NCBI GenBank assembly: GCA_004135705.1
Contig: CM014277.1
Coordinates: forward strand, 34,750,315-34,814,314
Reading direction: 5' to 3'
DNA: 64,000 bases
Source of the DNA: Alloteropsis semialata
Lineage: Eukaryota; Streptophyta; Magnoliopsida; Poales; Poaceae
Shown here: piece after piece, positions 44,523 to 56,689 of the stretch
Position numbering within the stretch: position 1 is the first letter of the stretch
Layout: the number at the start of each line of letters is the position of its first letter
Position numbers and translations under genes: made by a program
The notes under the pieces: generated by a model
Databases searched by the model: none
Told to the model about the DNA's origin: nothing
Seen by the model: the letters and a program-made list of their open reading frames with translations, nothing else

Positions 44523-44836
44523 GGCGCCTTTTGAGGAGCCAAAGCCTTGTGCTAAATCAGTGAGTTTATCATTGCCAATGTTGATAGGTACCATCCTAGA
44601 TTTAGAATAATTCACTCTTTGGCCAGTGGAGAGGGCAAAGTTCTTAATAATTGCTTGAGGTAAAGAAGTTGAGTAGAGCAACCTTCCATAATGATAAGAG
44701 TATCATCTACATACTGTAGTATTGGGAAATCCTGAATATACTGAAGAGGCCTAGGTAGATTTAGGAGACTTTGTATTCTATCTTGGTTGAGGAGAGATTG
44801 TAGAAGGTCTATTGCAAGGACAAAAAGCAAGGGAGC
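44523..44836 (-). pseudogene. LINE reverse transcriptase, motif C part
   Basis: Minus strand from the LTR border: PLLFVLAIDLLQSLLNQ, then the catalytic YVDD box (ILQYVDDTLIIMEG) and, after a frameshift near 44630, QRVNYSKSRMVPINIGNDKL. Similarity stops at about 44523 after SSKGAL. This continues the RT that ends against A1 at 24893. GGAGC at 44832-44836 is the other half of that target duplication. Confidence 0.88.
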
Positions 44837-45399
44837 TGTTGACGATCAAAATTGGCACAAAGCAAGTTTGACAGGAAGACCGGTGGAACCGGTTTTTTGA
44901 CAAGGTAATCCGGTGGCACCGGATTTAGAAACCGGTGGGACCAGTTTTTCGCGAGTCCTAGTAGGTTTGGACTCGTTTGTGGGTCTGAGTTGTAATAGGG
45001 CTTTCCTTGCGGGGCAAGACCTCCCCACCCTATAAATATAAAGGGCCACGACCAATTGAGGGTTTATCCAATCGATCAAATCAAAATACCTTTACTTTTT
45101 ATCATCTCCAAACCCTAGCTTTTTCAACCCTAATTGTTGTTCGTACTTCGTCTCTACAGCATTGACGGCGTTCTGAGTGGCCTGCCGGTCTCAGAGCAAC
45201 CCTAAGTGTGCCTGCCCTGATGGGGTCCCTCCCAGGCCGACGTTCGTAGGCTTATGCAGCAAACCCTAGGAAATTGGTTCCACCGGATTCCCAAACCGGT
45301 TCCACCGGTTTGCCAAGGAGTGCTGGTGGTGATCGGTCCGTTGCGGATCCACGTGAGCTAGCACAATTTTCGGTGTGTTGGACATAAAAAGTGTCAACA
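44837..45399 (+). repeat. A2 5' LTR (563 bp)
   Basis: TGTTGACGATC ... AGTGTCAACA, preceded by GGAGC. TATAAATA at 45031-45038. AAACCGGTGGGACCAGTTTT and GGTTCCACCGGATTCCC-type palindromes occur at 44880-44945 and 45270-45312. Homologous to 24316-24892. Confidence 0.93.
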
Positions 45400-45422
45400 T
45401 ATTTTTGGCGACTCCACTGGGG
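45400..45422 (+). promoter_or_regulatory. A2 primer-binding site (probably Arg tRNA)
   Basis: Shortly after the LTR, TTTTTGGCGACTCCACTGGG contains TGGCGACTCCACTGGGGA, the primer-site type known from Ogre elements, for which Arg tRNA is the stated primer. The tRNA is from memory of the family, not tested. Confidence 0.75.
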
Positions 45423-45467
45423 AAAGAGATCTTGGTTTTTATAACCAATCTACCTAACTCTAGCCAG

Positions 45468-48400
45468 ATGGGATCTAATGCAGATTTGGACAAGGAGAAC
45501 ATCATTGTGCCCTCTATGGAGGAGCTCAGTGATGAGGAGCGTCAGAAGTTTGAAGCAGCCCAAGAATTCTTCAAGAATCATTTCCTGACGGGGCTGAAAA
45601 AGGATCGCCAAGACAAGGTGACAAGAACTCACGAATTTATGATGCCGGCGTTCACTTTGAAGGACAAGAAGGTGGAAGAATTACCCCCAGTAATTATGCA
45701 CCCACCTGAGACTTCTACTCCTAATCCTGATGATAAGCTTAGTGCTGTGCTTTTACGTACTGATTAGGTAGTAGGCACTCTTATAGACAGGATGGATATA
45801 ATTGAAAAGGATAGGTTGGTAGATTCATCTTATTATACACACAATTTACAACCTACGCAACATGAGAACATGCATGCGAGTGTGTCGGCTACACCAGGAA
45901 AAACACCTGAAAACCCATTATATGGTATGTCGGCTAATTTCTATCCAGGGTAGATGCCGCTGCCAACACATGTTTCGCCAACCACGGCGAAACCGGTAGC
46001 ACCGTTTTTAGAAACCGGTGGAACCGGTTTTGTCGCTCCAGTTGGGCAGCATCCAGTACCACACGCTACAACTCCTCTTTCGGCAGTCCCTAACCGAAAT
46101 ACAGAGGTGGCTAATCGTTCTGTTTACATTGAGACACGTGCATACACATCACCCCCTATACCTAATCAAAACATTAATTCTAGTGGGATTCCTAATGATG
46201 TGTATGATCAATATTTGCGGCAAAGTCCTTATCGCATGCCTCATGTTGTTCAAGCTCAAAGTATAGCCACATGGCAATCTGATCTAGCTCGTTCAAATTT
46301 ATATGCTGAATTCTTTAAATTAAAGGACGAGTTAGCTAGTATGATGCAGGATAAGCTCGGCATTGATGTAGCTAATCCTAGATTATACCAAAAACTATAC
46401 TCTGCTGATTTTGATGTTGTTCCTTATCCTAATAATTGGCGTGTTGTTGATTTTGTGAAATTTAATGGTGATGATAGTAAAACCACATGGGAACACATTA
46501 GCCAATATCTTTCTCAACTAGGAGAGGCTAGTTCTAATGATGCTTTAAAAGTTCGCTTATTTTCATTATCTTTAACTGGAACTGCTTTCTCTTGGTTTTC
46601 TTCATTAACTACTGGTTCAATTCATTCATGGAATCAATTAGAGAAAAAATTTCATGATCATTTTTATAGTGGGAGTACTCAGTTAAAATTGACAGATTTG
46701 ACATCGGTTAAGCAACAAAGAGATGAATCGATGCTTTAAACGATTCAAAGAAACTAGAAATCGATGCTTTAATTTGTCACTTTCTGAAAGGGATCTTGCT
46801 GATGTTGCTTTCAATGGTTTGAGATCCTTTATTAAAGAAAAAAATAGAAGGCTTAGATCACATTTTGGTTAATCAAGTGTAAGTGAGAGCTTTGGCTACT
46901 GAAAACCAAATAAAAAATACTAAAGATACATATAAGACTCATCATTCTAATGTTCATGTTGTTACTTATGATTCTAGTAGTTCAGACGATGACGAAGATG
47001 TGTATGTTGCTGAACTTGTATGGCCCTCTAAGAATAAACCGTACACTTGTCCATCTCTTAAGCCAATTCAAAAGAATCGGCATGAAGAAGTGCGATTTAC
47101 TTTTGATATTTTCAAATGCGATCGTATTTTTGATGAATTATTGAAGAATGGAAATATTAAAATGTCTCATACTATTCCTTCACCTGAAGAGCTTAAAAGA
47201 CGGGCATATTGCAAGGTACATAATTATTTTTCACATGCTACTAATGATTTCAATGTTTTTCGTCGACAGGAGCAATTGGCCTTGAATGAAGGACGTTTGA
47301 CACTACATGAGATGCAGGTTGACAAGACACCTTTCCCTGTTAATGCCCTTGAGATGCAACCTCCTAAGGTTCTGGTTTGGCTGCATCAAGTCGAATCAAC
47401 TAAAGCAAAAAATATTGTTGTGGGTGATGCAAAGCCCGAAAATTTGAAGGTGATGCAATAATCAAGGAAGTGGTGTGTGAGAAGACTCCCAATGGTAGAG
47501 AGACTTTCAAAATCACTGCAAGAGTCTCGAATCTTGGGGGGCAAGGATACTCGAAAGCACCGTTTGAGTCTACTGCACAGGACGAACCGGTGCCACCGGT
47601 TTCAGAAACCAGTTCTATCGGTTTTGGTCAGGGGCGCCCGAAGATGTTAAAACCCAAGCGCCCTGAGATCAAAACCTGGAAAGTTAATGTGGCCAAGGAT
47701 CAGGGCAAAGTTGCAAAGCTAAAGCCGGCCTTTGACCTATTATTTTCCAAATATGCCAATCAAGTCCAATTGATGAGGATTGGCCAACAAAAAAGAGAAA
47801 GAGATCACACATGCATCAAGAAAAGCCAATTTTTCCTCCAAAGGCGAATAACAGACAGAAGGGTGGTGTTGCTACTTTGTATCCCCAACAAAATCGATAT
47901 CAAGCCATGCCATGGATGCCTCCATATTATAATTCTCCATATCCGGCGTGGGATTACAATGGGATGCATATGCCATATTACCCTATGCAATATCCACCTT
48001 TTCATCCAGGATGGGGTAATGAAAGAGTGCCAGCGCATGAGAGGCTGGTGGATAACCGTTCAGCGCCTCATCGATCTGGTTGGGATGTACCACCCAAAAT
48101 CGGTGGCACCGAAATCCAAAACCGGTGGAACCGGTTTCCTCAGAAGAGGCAGCCTTCTCCTCCCAAGCAGGTTTATCGACCCAAAAAGGTGGAGGAAGTT
48201 GTCCAGAAGATGGATGGCGACCAGGAGAGGATTACTGCTGCTGATGTGATTTAGATTGGTGACATCAAGGTGATTCCGGAGGACGATGGCAAGAGGCCAG
48301 TCGTGATTGGTGATGAGGCTAAGGCATTAGTCCAGGAAGATGATGCTGCAGATCTTGGTGATGGTACGACGGTTGAAATTGTTAAATCTAGATATTTCTT

Positions 48401-48773
48401 GTCAAGGTGTTGTCCTCTAGGGTTGACGCGCACAAAAAAGAGGAAGTTGCAGTGGCTTCGCTTCCAAGAACAGAAGGAGAAAGAGCTGGAGAAGCAGAGG
48501 GAGGAGAACTTCAACCAATACAGGCCCATGATTCCTCTAGGCAAGGGATGGAAGTTGAAAATCAATGAAGCTCTAGTGCCAAATCCGGTGGAACCGGATT
48601 CCAAACCTGTGGAACCGGTTTTGGCCACTTTGGTGCCTACTACTGCGCCAAAACTGGTGGCACCAGTTTTGGATCCAGTGGCACCAGTTTCTGCTGATCC
48701 AGGGCCATCTCGTATTGCTTCTAAAATTTCTACCACTTCTTCATTTGATCAGAGGTTGTCATCGGATTCCTAG
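45468..48773 (+). pseudogene. gag: A2 gag
   Basis: ATG at 45468 (MGSNADLDKENIIVPSMEEL). An acidic N-terminus is followed by TAG at 45765 and another TAG at 45951. The frame continues through VYDQYLRQSPYRMPHVVQ, LYAEFFKLKDELASMMQDKL and the gag domain (TAFSWFSSL) to a stop at 46739. The next frame (46883-47461) covers the acidic segment (SSSDDDEDVYVAELVWPSKN), and the C-terminal region runs to 48773. The segment after 46405 matches A1 with about 2% difference. It shares the frameshift near 46735 and stops at 47461 and about 48252 with A1, but keeps the Gln codon that A1 lost. Confidence 0.87.
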
Positions 48774-48776
48774 GAT

Positions 48777-49076
48777 ATGGACGATGAACAACTTGTTGAT
48801 TTTGATTCATCACCTGATTGCATGAATGTTGATGCTAATGTGGTGCATCTTTCTTCGGATTATTACGTCATTCCAGAGGAGGAGATGGCTCATCTTGACT
48901 TTGGCCCAAAGGAAGCTATATTTCAGAGGCCAAAGGATTCTGAAAATCACTTAAAGGCGTTGTACATAAAGGGACATATCAATGGGAGGCCTGTTTCTAG
49001 GATGCTTGTTGATATTGGGGCCATTGTTAATTTGATGCCCTATTCCATGTTCAAGAAACTTGGTGGTTTGGATGAT
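48777..49076 (+). pseudogene. A2 aspartic protease, N-terminal half
   Basis: Same segment as 6751-7050, with active site RMLVDIGAIVNLMPYSMFKK, Ile in place of the catalytic-loop Thr of A1. Cut after GGLDD by C2; ATGAT at 49072-49076 is the target sequence. Confidence 0.87.
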
Positions 49077-52040
49077 TGTCACACCCGATTTTAAGGACAA
49101 AATTGAATGCATCGCATATGTGTGCCAGGATCCGTTCATCACACATATGTTGAGGTCATCAGTGAATATATCAAAAGACAATGTTCAAAAGCGTACAAAA
49201 GAGAGTACATAACTTTATTACACTCATCGATAATTAGACACGAAGGTCTTAAACGTTTCCCGACAACCTAAAACGATAAAACAGCTCCTTGACTTCATCC
49301 ACAGGCACTTGACTGGTTGACGCGCCTAGAACTCATCAAAGTCGCTGAAGTACTCCACTTCATTGTTATTTTCTGAACAGTAGTTGTTTAGCAAGGGTGA
49401 GTACACTTATGGTTGGTACTCAACAAGTGGGGGAAAATGCAAGGCCATCAAAGGGTGTTCAGGCTCATGCGGTTAGCACTTTTAGTTGGTCATGTTTTAT
49501 TAGCAAGCACCTATTTACTAGATGTAAGTTTATACCAACCCAAAATTAAGCAGGATAACCCAAAATTATTCCACCAAGACCAAGAACCACAAGTTAAGAT
49601 CAAGTTTAAGTTCAATTATCATGTGAGGGTCCAAGCCGCCCTTAACCGTGGGCACGGCTGATATATCAGTTTTACACTCTGCAGAAGTTGTACACTTTAC
49701 CCACAGCTCGTGTTCCCCTTATCACCCGGGTTTGCAAGGCCCTTAAACACTTCCTTTGTTGAGTGGCGAGGGTTCACTACGAAGCCTTTACAAAGACCCA
49801 AAGTTAACTAGCAGCCCGCTAGAGTTTCAGCCGCGGTGAGGTCCATAACCCTCTCTAATGAGACCGTACCTTAGCAAAGGCTACTCCTCCAAGAGGACAG
49901 GGCTATGACCCCTTCACCGTCCCCCTCCTTTCCCTTTCGGTAAGGCCACTAACTAACCCCAAGTCTAATTAATTAGCTAAGTTCAGAGCCATGTGACACT
50001 GTGGTTGTACTGTTTTCTTGGGTGGTTCTCCATGTTCCAATTAATCATGATGATCTTGTAATTAAGCAAGAATATAACAACATAAATAAATCATGATTAA
50101 CATTTGCATAAAAGGTAACAGAACCATCCCAAGTTTAAGCAAGCTAAGCATTTCTACCCATGATAAAACCAGGTGATTCAAGGTTCAAGGCAAAAAGATC
50201 TAGTCATGTCCTAAAAGGTGACCCATCAATATTAATGCATAAACAGTAAAGTAAAAGTGAATTTCATGAATGTAAATGGGACAAAAAGAATGTTCATGAA
50301 GAGGGAGGCCACTTGCCTTCCTCAACAAACTGCTGTTGGTCCTCTTCAAACAGTTGCTGCTCCTGATCCTCCTCGAACGGCACGTTCTCTACACGTTCAC
50401 ACAAGACATACAACAAAATAAATAAAAATAGTACACCAAACAGTACTAAAAGTATAGAACATGCACCCTAAACTAAAGAGCATGCAAAGACGATCGCGTG
50501 GCCGCAAGAATCGCCCAAAACAGATTTAAAACGACGAAGATACACTAGATACAAAGTTGCAGGGACCTATATGCAATTAAAACTAAAGTCTGCGTACTGT
50601 TTTATTAAAAACCGAGGACTAAAACACAATTATCCATAGATCTCAGGGGCTAGCACATGAAAATAACATGAATAGGATGGCGGGTTGGAATATAAGAAAG
50701 AACAGGGGCCTAAACAGAAATTGTAAGGGCATATATATGAATATTTTCTACTGAGCATGGATCGCGGGTTGAATAAGATAAAACAGGGGGTCTCTTTAAC
50801 AAAAATGCCAGGGGGGCTGGCCGATTGACCCGTTTGACCGGTATCGGGGGGTGATCTGGGCCGTTGGATCAACGATGAATGGTGGAAAACAAAGGGGAGC
50901 GCCGGCGGAAGGGAAACACGGCGGCGCCGCCGCGGGCACGGCGAGAGCTCGCCGGAGCTAGCTCTGCTGGGCGCTACGGCGTACGGGGTGATAAACAAAT
51001 GGCACTGGGGGCATCAGAAAGCCATGGCGAGCTCACCAGTGATGTCCTCGGCGTCGGAAAGTGACCGGAGAGGGTTGACGACGAGAAACCGCGGGCGTGA
51101 GCTCGGTTGGACGGCGAAGAGGGACGTCCGGCGTCGGTTTCGACCTTGGGATGTTGAAATCCTGCTCCGAGGGGACCTGAGAGCGAGCGAACGATACAGA
51201 GAAGGTTAAAGAGGGTCGGATAGGGAGGAACAAGGACGGTGGCGCGGTTCACCTTGGTGGCGGCGGCGATCAGCTCCGGTGAACAAAATGCGTGCGATTT
51301 CAGAGGGGTTTCGGTGTGGGTGTTGCGTGAGTGAGAGCGTGTGCGCGAGGAGAAGCTCGGGCGAACTTTTATAGGGGTTGAGGGGGTGTGCAGGGGTTCG
51401 GGGGAGGAGGAACCGAGAGCGGGCGGAAGTCACGGCCATTGATGGCCTTGATGGCTCGGGCGCCCGTTGCAGAGGGAGGAAAGAGGAGAGAGTGAGGGCG
51501 TTGAAGGCTCGCGGATGAACGCGCAGTAACGCCGAGTGAAGGAGGAGGGAATCGCGGGGCGGGCGCGGACGTGGGGCGGTGATTGCGGACGAGCGGCGGC
51601 TCGGGCGTCCGCGAGCGGGAGGAAGACGATGGCGCCGACATGTGGGACCGGGCGACCAGTGACCCAGAGAGAGGGAGAGGGAGAAAGGCCGAATGGGCCG
51701 CCTGCTGGGCCGCTAGCAGGGCCTGGCGGGGAAAGGGAGAGGGAGAAAGAGCTTGGGCCGGGCCAGATTGGGGAAAGAGGAAGGGAGGGAAAAAGAATTA
51801 GTTTGAACTTTGTTTGAATGAGATTTGGAAGAATTTGAGAGATGTTTGAATAGGATTTGGATTTGAGAGGATTTAGGAAACACACAAACAAACAAAAACC
51901 AATGCAAGGCATGATATGCAACAAACACTTATTGAACTAAAATTAATTAATTAATGTTTAAGTATTTAGGGCCACAAAATTAAATAAAGGAAAAAAATTT
52001 CATTTAACCTTAGATCAACCTCGAGAATTTGGGTGTTACA
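49077..52040 (-). repeat. C2 3' LTR (left LTR, 2964 bp)
   Basis: Full length, TGTCACACCC on the left and GGGTGTTACA on the right. Minus-strand TATAAAAG at 51366-51373. In element orientation the purine tract AAGGGGGGTAGGATT precedes it (52041-52055). Frames in its GC-rich part (50630-51924) are Arg/Pro/Gly-rich, occur in both C LTRs and are not genes. Confidence 0.94.
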
Positions 52041-52053
52041 AATCCTACCCCCC

Positions 52054-52797
52054 TTAAAGAGAATCTTGTCCTTGAGATTCGGATAGATTGGGATACAACT
52101 GCGGGAAGTCTGCAATGAGCTCATCTTCTCGTTCCCAAGTAGCTTCATCCTCTGAATGATGACTCCACTGCACTTTGCACATTTTGATGACTTTGTTTCT
52201 CGTGGCTCTTTCTGATGTTTCTAAAATTTTGACTGGATGCTCTGAATAATTTAGGTCATCTTGTACATTAAGCTCTTCTAATGGCAGTTGCTCCTCGGGT
52301 ACTCTCAAGAACTTCTTCAGTTGAGATATGTGGAACACATCGTGAACATCCAACAATCGCTCGGGTAACTCTAATTGATATGCCACTTCACCTTTCCTTT
52401 CCAAGATCTGAAAAGGACCGATATAGCGTGGTGACAACTTTCCTTTGACTTTGAATCTGCGGAGACCTCTGATAGGTGACACCTTGAGATACACATAATC
52501 TCCAACTTCAAACGTCAATTCTCTTCTCCGAGTATCGGCATAACTCTTCTGTCGTGACTGAGCAGTTCTGAGATTATCCCGAATTATCTGAACATGTCTT
52601 TCAGCTTCTTGTAGAATTTCTGGTCCGAATACCTGACTTTCACCGGTTTGACTCCAGTATAGTGGTGTCCTACACCTTCTCCCATACAGAGCTTCAAATG
52701 GGGCCATCTTGAGACTCGCTTGATAGCTGTTGTTATAAGAGAATTCTGCGTATGGCAAACTCTTATCCCATCTGCCTCCATGCTTTAGAGCACAAGC
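52054..52797 (-). pseudogene. pol: C2 integrase C-terminus and chromodomain
   Basis: After the GPF/Y-like module (SPRYIGPFQILERKGEVAYQ) come LDVHDVFHISQLKKFL and a chromodomain-like end (HPVKILETSERATRNKVIKM ... SEDEATWEREDELIADFPQL). This is the feature that places C among chromoviruses. The chromodomain is thought to steer integration toward particular chromatin. A TGA at 52798 (Arg codon in C1) cuts it from the integrase core. This part is missing in C1. Confidence 0.9.
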
Positions 52798-53841
52798 TCA
52801 TAACATATCCTCTAAGATTTGATTTGTCCTCTCAGTTTGTCCATCTGTCTGTGGATGATACGCTGGACTAAAATTAAGCTTGGTGTCCATTGACTCATGC
52901 AGTTTCTGCCAAAAACGAGATGTGAACTGTGTACCTCGATCAGACACTATCTTCCTTGGCACTCCATGTAAACACACAATTCTAGACATATACAGCTCTG
53001 CTAACTTGACTCCCGAATATGTGGTTTTGACTGGAATGAAGTGAGCAACTTTGGTCAATCTGTCCACAATGACCCATATAGAATCATAGCCATCCCGAGT
53101 GCGAGGCAATCCTACAATAAAGTCCATACCAATTTCTTCCCATTTCCACTCGGGTATTTTCAATGGCTGAAGCAAACCTGCTGGCCTTTGATGTTCTGCT
53201 TTCACTCTTTGACATACATCACACAAAGCTACGTGAGTTGCCACGTCTCTCTTAAGACCATACCACCAATATTTCTCCTTCAAATCTTGGTACATCTTGG
53301 TGCTGCCAGGGTGAATAGAATACACGGAATCATGTGCTTCCTTCAGTATGAGCTCACGAAGACGATCGATATCAGGTACACAGATCCTTTTCCTGAACCA
53401 AACAGTGCCTTGTTCATCTTCAGTGAAATCTGTTGTTTTACCTAAACCAATCAGAGTCTTGATTTCTTTGATCTTAGTATCTGTCAATTGACCTTGTCTG
53501 ATTTCCTGCTCAAGAGTAGGTTCAATCTCCATTGTCATAGCTTCTGAGTTATAAAGAATCCCAAGATTGAGTCGTTCCATTTTCCAACACAATTCTTGAG
53601 GCATCAGTCGAGCTATAGCCATGTTAGCTTGACTCTTCCGACTCAAAGCATCTGCTACGACATTGGCCTTGCCAGGATGATACTGAATATCCAAGTCATA
53701 GTCCTTTATCAATTCCAACCATCTGCATTGTCTGAGATTGAGATCCCTCTGAGTGAAGATATATTTCAAGCTTTTGTGGTCTGTGAAAATCTGACACTTA
53801 TTTCCAATCATATAATGTCTCCAAATCTTCAGTGCGTGCAC
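52798..53841 (-). pseudogene. pol: C2 RNase H end and integrase core
   Basis: RNase H end (TDHKSLKYIF ... GKANVVADALSRK), zinc region (IHPGSTKMYQDL, CDVCQRVKAEHQ) and DDE core (MDFIVGLPRT, SDRGTQFTS, GQTERTNQ). A one-base loss near 53841 relative to C1 separates it from the RNase H N-terminus. Confidence 0.92.
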
Positions 53842-54784
53842 GACACGGCTAGCTCCAAGTCATGAGTTGGATAGTTTTGCTCATGCTTCCTCAGCTGCCT
53901 TGATGCATAAGCTACCACTCTGCCTTCTTGCATTAACACACAACCAAGACCGAGACGTGAAGCGTCACAATAGACATCGAACCCTTTGTGTATATCTGGC
54001 ATTATCAACACTGGGGCCGTGGTTAACCTCTTCTTAAGCTCTTCAAAACAATTCTGACAAGCTTCATCCCATTTGAACTCTCGTTCTTTTCCCAACAATG
54101 AGGTGAGTGGTTTCACGATCTTGGAGAATCCTTCAATGAACCTGCGGTAGTATCCTGCCAAACCAAGGAAACTCCTGATCTCGGACACATTCGTAGGTGG
54201 TTTCCAATTCAACACATCCTGAACCTTGCTGGGATCAACTGCTATTCCACATCGGTGATGACATGACCAAGGAAATAAACTTCCTTCAACCAGAAATCAC
54301 ACTTACTGAGCTTGGCATACAACTGATTCTCTCGGAGTTTCTGTAGTACCAACCTCAGATGTTCTTCATGTTCTTCTTCATTCCGAGAAAACACCAAGAT
54401 ATCATCGATGAACACCACTACAAACTTGTCAAGATATTCCATGAACACCTTGTTCATCAAGTACATGAAGTACGCCGGGGCATTGGTCAATCCAAATGAC
54501 ATCACTGTGTACTCAAATAACCCATATCTGGAGGTGAACGCCGTTTTGGGGATATCTTCTGGTCGAATTCTCAACTCGTGGTATCCTGACTGCAGATCAA
54601 TCTTGGAGAACACTTTAGCACCTCTCATTTGATCAAACAGATCTTCAATTCTGGGTAGTGGATATTTGTTCTTGATAGTAGCATCATTGAGAGCTCTATA
54701 ATCAACACACATCCTTCTAGTGACATCCTTTTTATCAACAAAGATGACAGGGGCTCCCCAAGGTGATGAGCTAGGACGGATATA
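53842..54784 (-). pseudogene. pol: C2 reverse transcriptase and RNase H start
   Basis: RT with YRALNDATIKNKYPLPRI, IDLQSGYHELRI, VVVFIDDILVFSRNEEEHEE and KLSKCDFWLKEVYFLGHVIT. The frame then shifts near 54240 as in C1 (one base lost before the ILNWKPP-like segment). RNase H begins in the next frame (FDVYCDASRLGLGCVLMQEG). A TGA at 54785-54787 replaces the Gly codon at GKGYI of C1. Confidence 0.92.
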
Positions 54785-55501
54785 TCATTTTCCTAATAGC
54801 TCTTCTATTTGTTTCTTTAGTTCACTTAAATCCTTAACATCCAACCTATAGGGTCTTTTGAATATAGGTGCAGTGCCAGGTAAGAGATCAATACGGAAGT
54901 CAATGTCACGGTCGGGTGGCATACCTGGTAAGTCCTCCGGAAAGACGTCTGGGTACTCACTCACGACCTTGATCTCCTCCAAAGGTATTCCCTTGATCTG
55001 ATTCACCATTGCTTCATCTGTAGATGGCGTGTTGGCAACGAACTCAATCTGATCTCCTTGAGGACTGGTCAAGAGCACTGACTTCTTGGCACATTGAATT
55101 ACTCTGTTACACTTTTTCAACCAATCCATTCCAAGAATCACATCAATCCCACTAGACTTGAGGACTATAAGGTTTGCTGGAAAGTCTACCCCCATGATTT
55201 TCAGATTCACCCACGGGCATAAGTGAGTAGCCTTCATCTCGTTGTCCGGGGAACTAACTAGCAGTGTTTTCTTCTTAAGGTTCATAGGCATATTATATTT
55301 TTCCACGAATTGCTCAGTAATGAAAGAATGTGATGCTCCAGAATCAAACAAAACTGATGCAGGTTCAGAATTGACAAGGAACGTACCGAGCACAACGTCC
55401 TGAGCATCTTGAGCTGATTCAGCTGACACGTGGTTCACCCGTCCACGCATGTAGTTCTGCTGGCCCCTGTTGCCGTGGGAATTCTGATTCCCGTTGCGCA
55501 T
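54785..55501 (-). pseudogene. C2 aspartic protease and linker
   Basis: ATG 55501 directly follows the gag TAG in the same frame. Active site SVLFDSGASHSFITEQFV. GIDVILGMDWLKKC and the PDRDIDFRIDLLPGTAPIFK lead into RT. The 49 bp lost from C1 are present here (54951-54999). Ends at a TGA shared with no other copy. Confidence 0.9.
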
Positions 55502-56647
55502 CTATGAAGTCTGTGATCCAGGCCTCTGACCATTAGTCTTCTGGCCCTGTGGTGTCTGCATGTTGCGCTTGGGGCAGTTGTTAGCATAGTGCCCCACTTC
55601 TCCACATTTGAAACAGCCATTTGGAGGAACCGGTGCGACTGAGCTGCTGTTGTTGTTGTTGTTGTTGTTGTTGCCATTGCGCACTGGAGCACCTGATGAA
55701 CTGTCAGACCTGTTCTGCTGGAAGTTGGGATTGCGCTGGACCTGCTGGTTGAAGCGCTGGGGCTGCTGCTGGCTACGGTACTGCTGATTCTGCTGATAAT
55801 TTCCGCTTTGCCCTCCAGAGCGGAACTGCGACCCTTGCCGAGAGTTGAAGCGCGGGCGGCTGCTGCTTGACTGTTCCTGTGACTGGGACTTCCTCTTGAG
55901 CTCTCCTAGCTCCTTGCGATTGTTCTCCAGGCCAATAGCTTTGTCCAGGAGTCTCTGAAATGTGGGGAAGGTATGGCTCTGCAGCTGATACTTGAGTGGC
56001 CCGATCAGACCATCCAAGAAGTAATCCTGCTTCTTCTCATCATCATCAACCTCATTGGGCGCGTAGCGGGACAGCTGGATGAATTTATCTCGGTACTCGC
56101 TCACTGACATATGGCCCTGCTTCAGAGCCAAGAACTCGTTCTTCTTCAGCTTCATCACACCAGCTGGGATGTGATGCAGGCGGAAACTGTCTCTGAACTC
56201 TGCCCAGGTAATAGTGTCGGCGTTGGCGTGAGCAGCTGTGTATGCATCCCACCAGTCGGATGCAGCTCCTTCCAGGCGTCCAGCAGCATACAAGACTCTC
56301 TCATGGTCTGTACACTGGGTGATGTCCAGCTTCTTGCTAATGACTTTCAGCCAATCATCAGCATCTAGAGAGTCCGCCAAGTGAGAGTAGGTTGGCGGGT
56401 AGTGACTCATGAAATCCCGGTGCCTGTCCCGGGCTTGTGGAGGCATCTGTGGCGGCTGCTGATTCTGCTGTGCCTGTATGTTGTGCACAGTCTGGGTGAG
56501 ATCCTGCAGCAACTGCATCTGAGCTTGTAGAAACTGCTCCATTGCTGGGTTTGGGGGTGGAGGCGGTGCTTGATTCTGACGGTTGATTACGTGAGCACGT
56601 CTGACACTAGGAATGTCACGTCCTCTTCCTCTCTTGGTATTTACCAT
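55502..56647 (-). CDS. gag: C2 gag, intact frame
   Basis: ATG at 56647 (MVNTKRGRGRDIPSVRRAHV) to TAG at 55502-55504, 381 codons with no internal stop, so the best-preserved gag in the window. Gln/Pro-rich N-terminus, gag domain (DADDWLKVISKKLDITQCTD, FRDSFRLHHIPAGVMKLKKN, DYFLDGLIGPLKYQLQSHTF), Arg/Gln/Asn-rich tail with poly-Asn, and a CCHC knuckle CFKCGEVGHYANNC near 55600. Gag packages the RNA and forms the particle. The TAG is followed at once by the in-frame ATG of the protease ORF. Expression is unlikely because the downstream pol is broken. Confidence 0.9.
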   Translation of the reverse strand: MVNTKRGRGRDIPSVRRAHVINRQNQAPPPPPNPAMEQFLQAQMQLLQDLTQTVHNIQAQQNQQPPQMPPQARDRHRDFMSHYPPTYSHLADSLDADDWLKVISKKLDITQCTDHERVLYAAGRLEGAASDWWDAYTAAHANADTITWAEFRDSFRLHHIPAGVMKLKKNEFLALKQGHMSVSEYRDKFIQLSRYAPNEVDDDEKKQDYFLDGLIGPLKYQLQSHTFPTFQRLLDKAIGLENNRKELGELKRKSQSQEQSSSSRPRFNSRQGSQFRSGGQSGNYQQNQQYRSQQQPQRFNQQVQRNPNFQQNRSDSSSGAPVRNGNNNNNNNNSSSVAPVPPNGCFKCGEVGHYANNCPKRNMQTPQGQKTNGQRPGSQTS

Positions 56648-56689
56648 CTGATCGTTAGGGGAATGCTTTAGATAAGATAGATAAACTGA

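Larger units (their letters stand above)
44837..49076 (+). mobile_element. Family A copy 2 (A2), 5' part
   Basis: 5' LTR, primer site, gag and the first half of the protease, collinear with A1 from 46405 (= base 1) to 49076 (= base 7050). It lacks LARD1 and is interrupted by C2 at the same base as A1 is by C1. The remainder would lie beyond C2 and D, outside the window. Confidence 0.92.

Noticed and set aside
7051..52040. Site-specific insertion of C into the same A codon twice
   Set aside because: Shared frameshifts and stops in both A and C, and the shared LINE target duplication, are better explained by copying of one nested locus.
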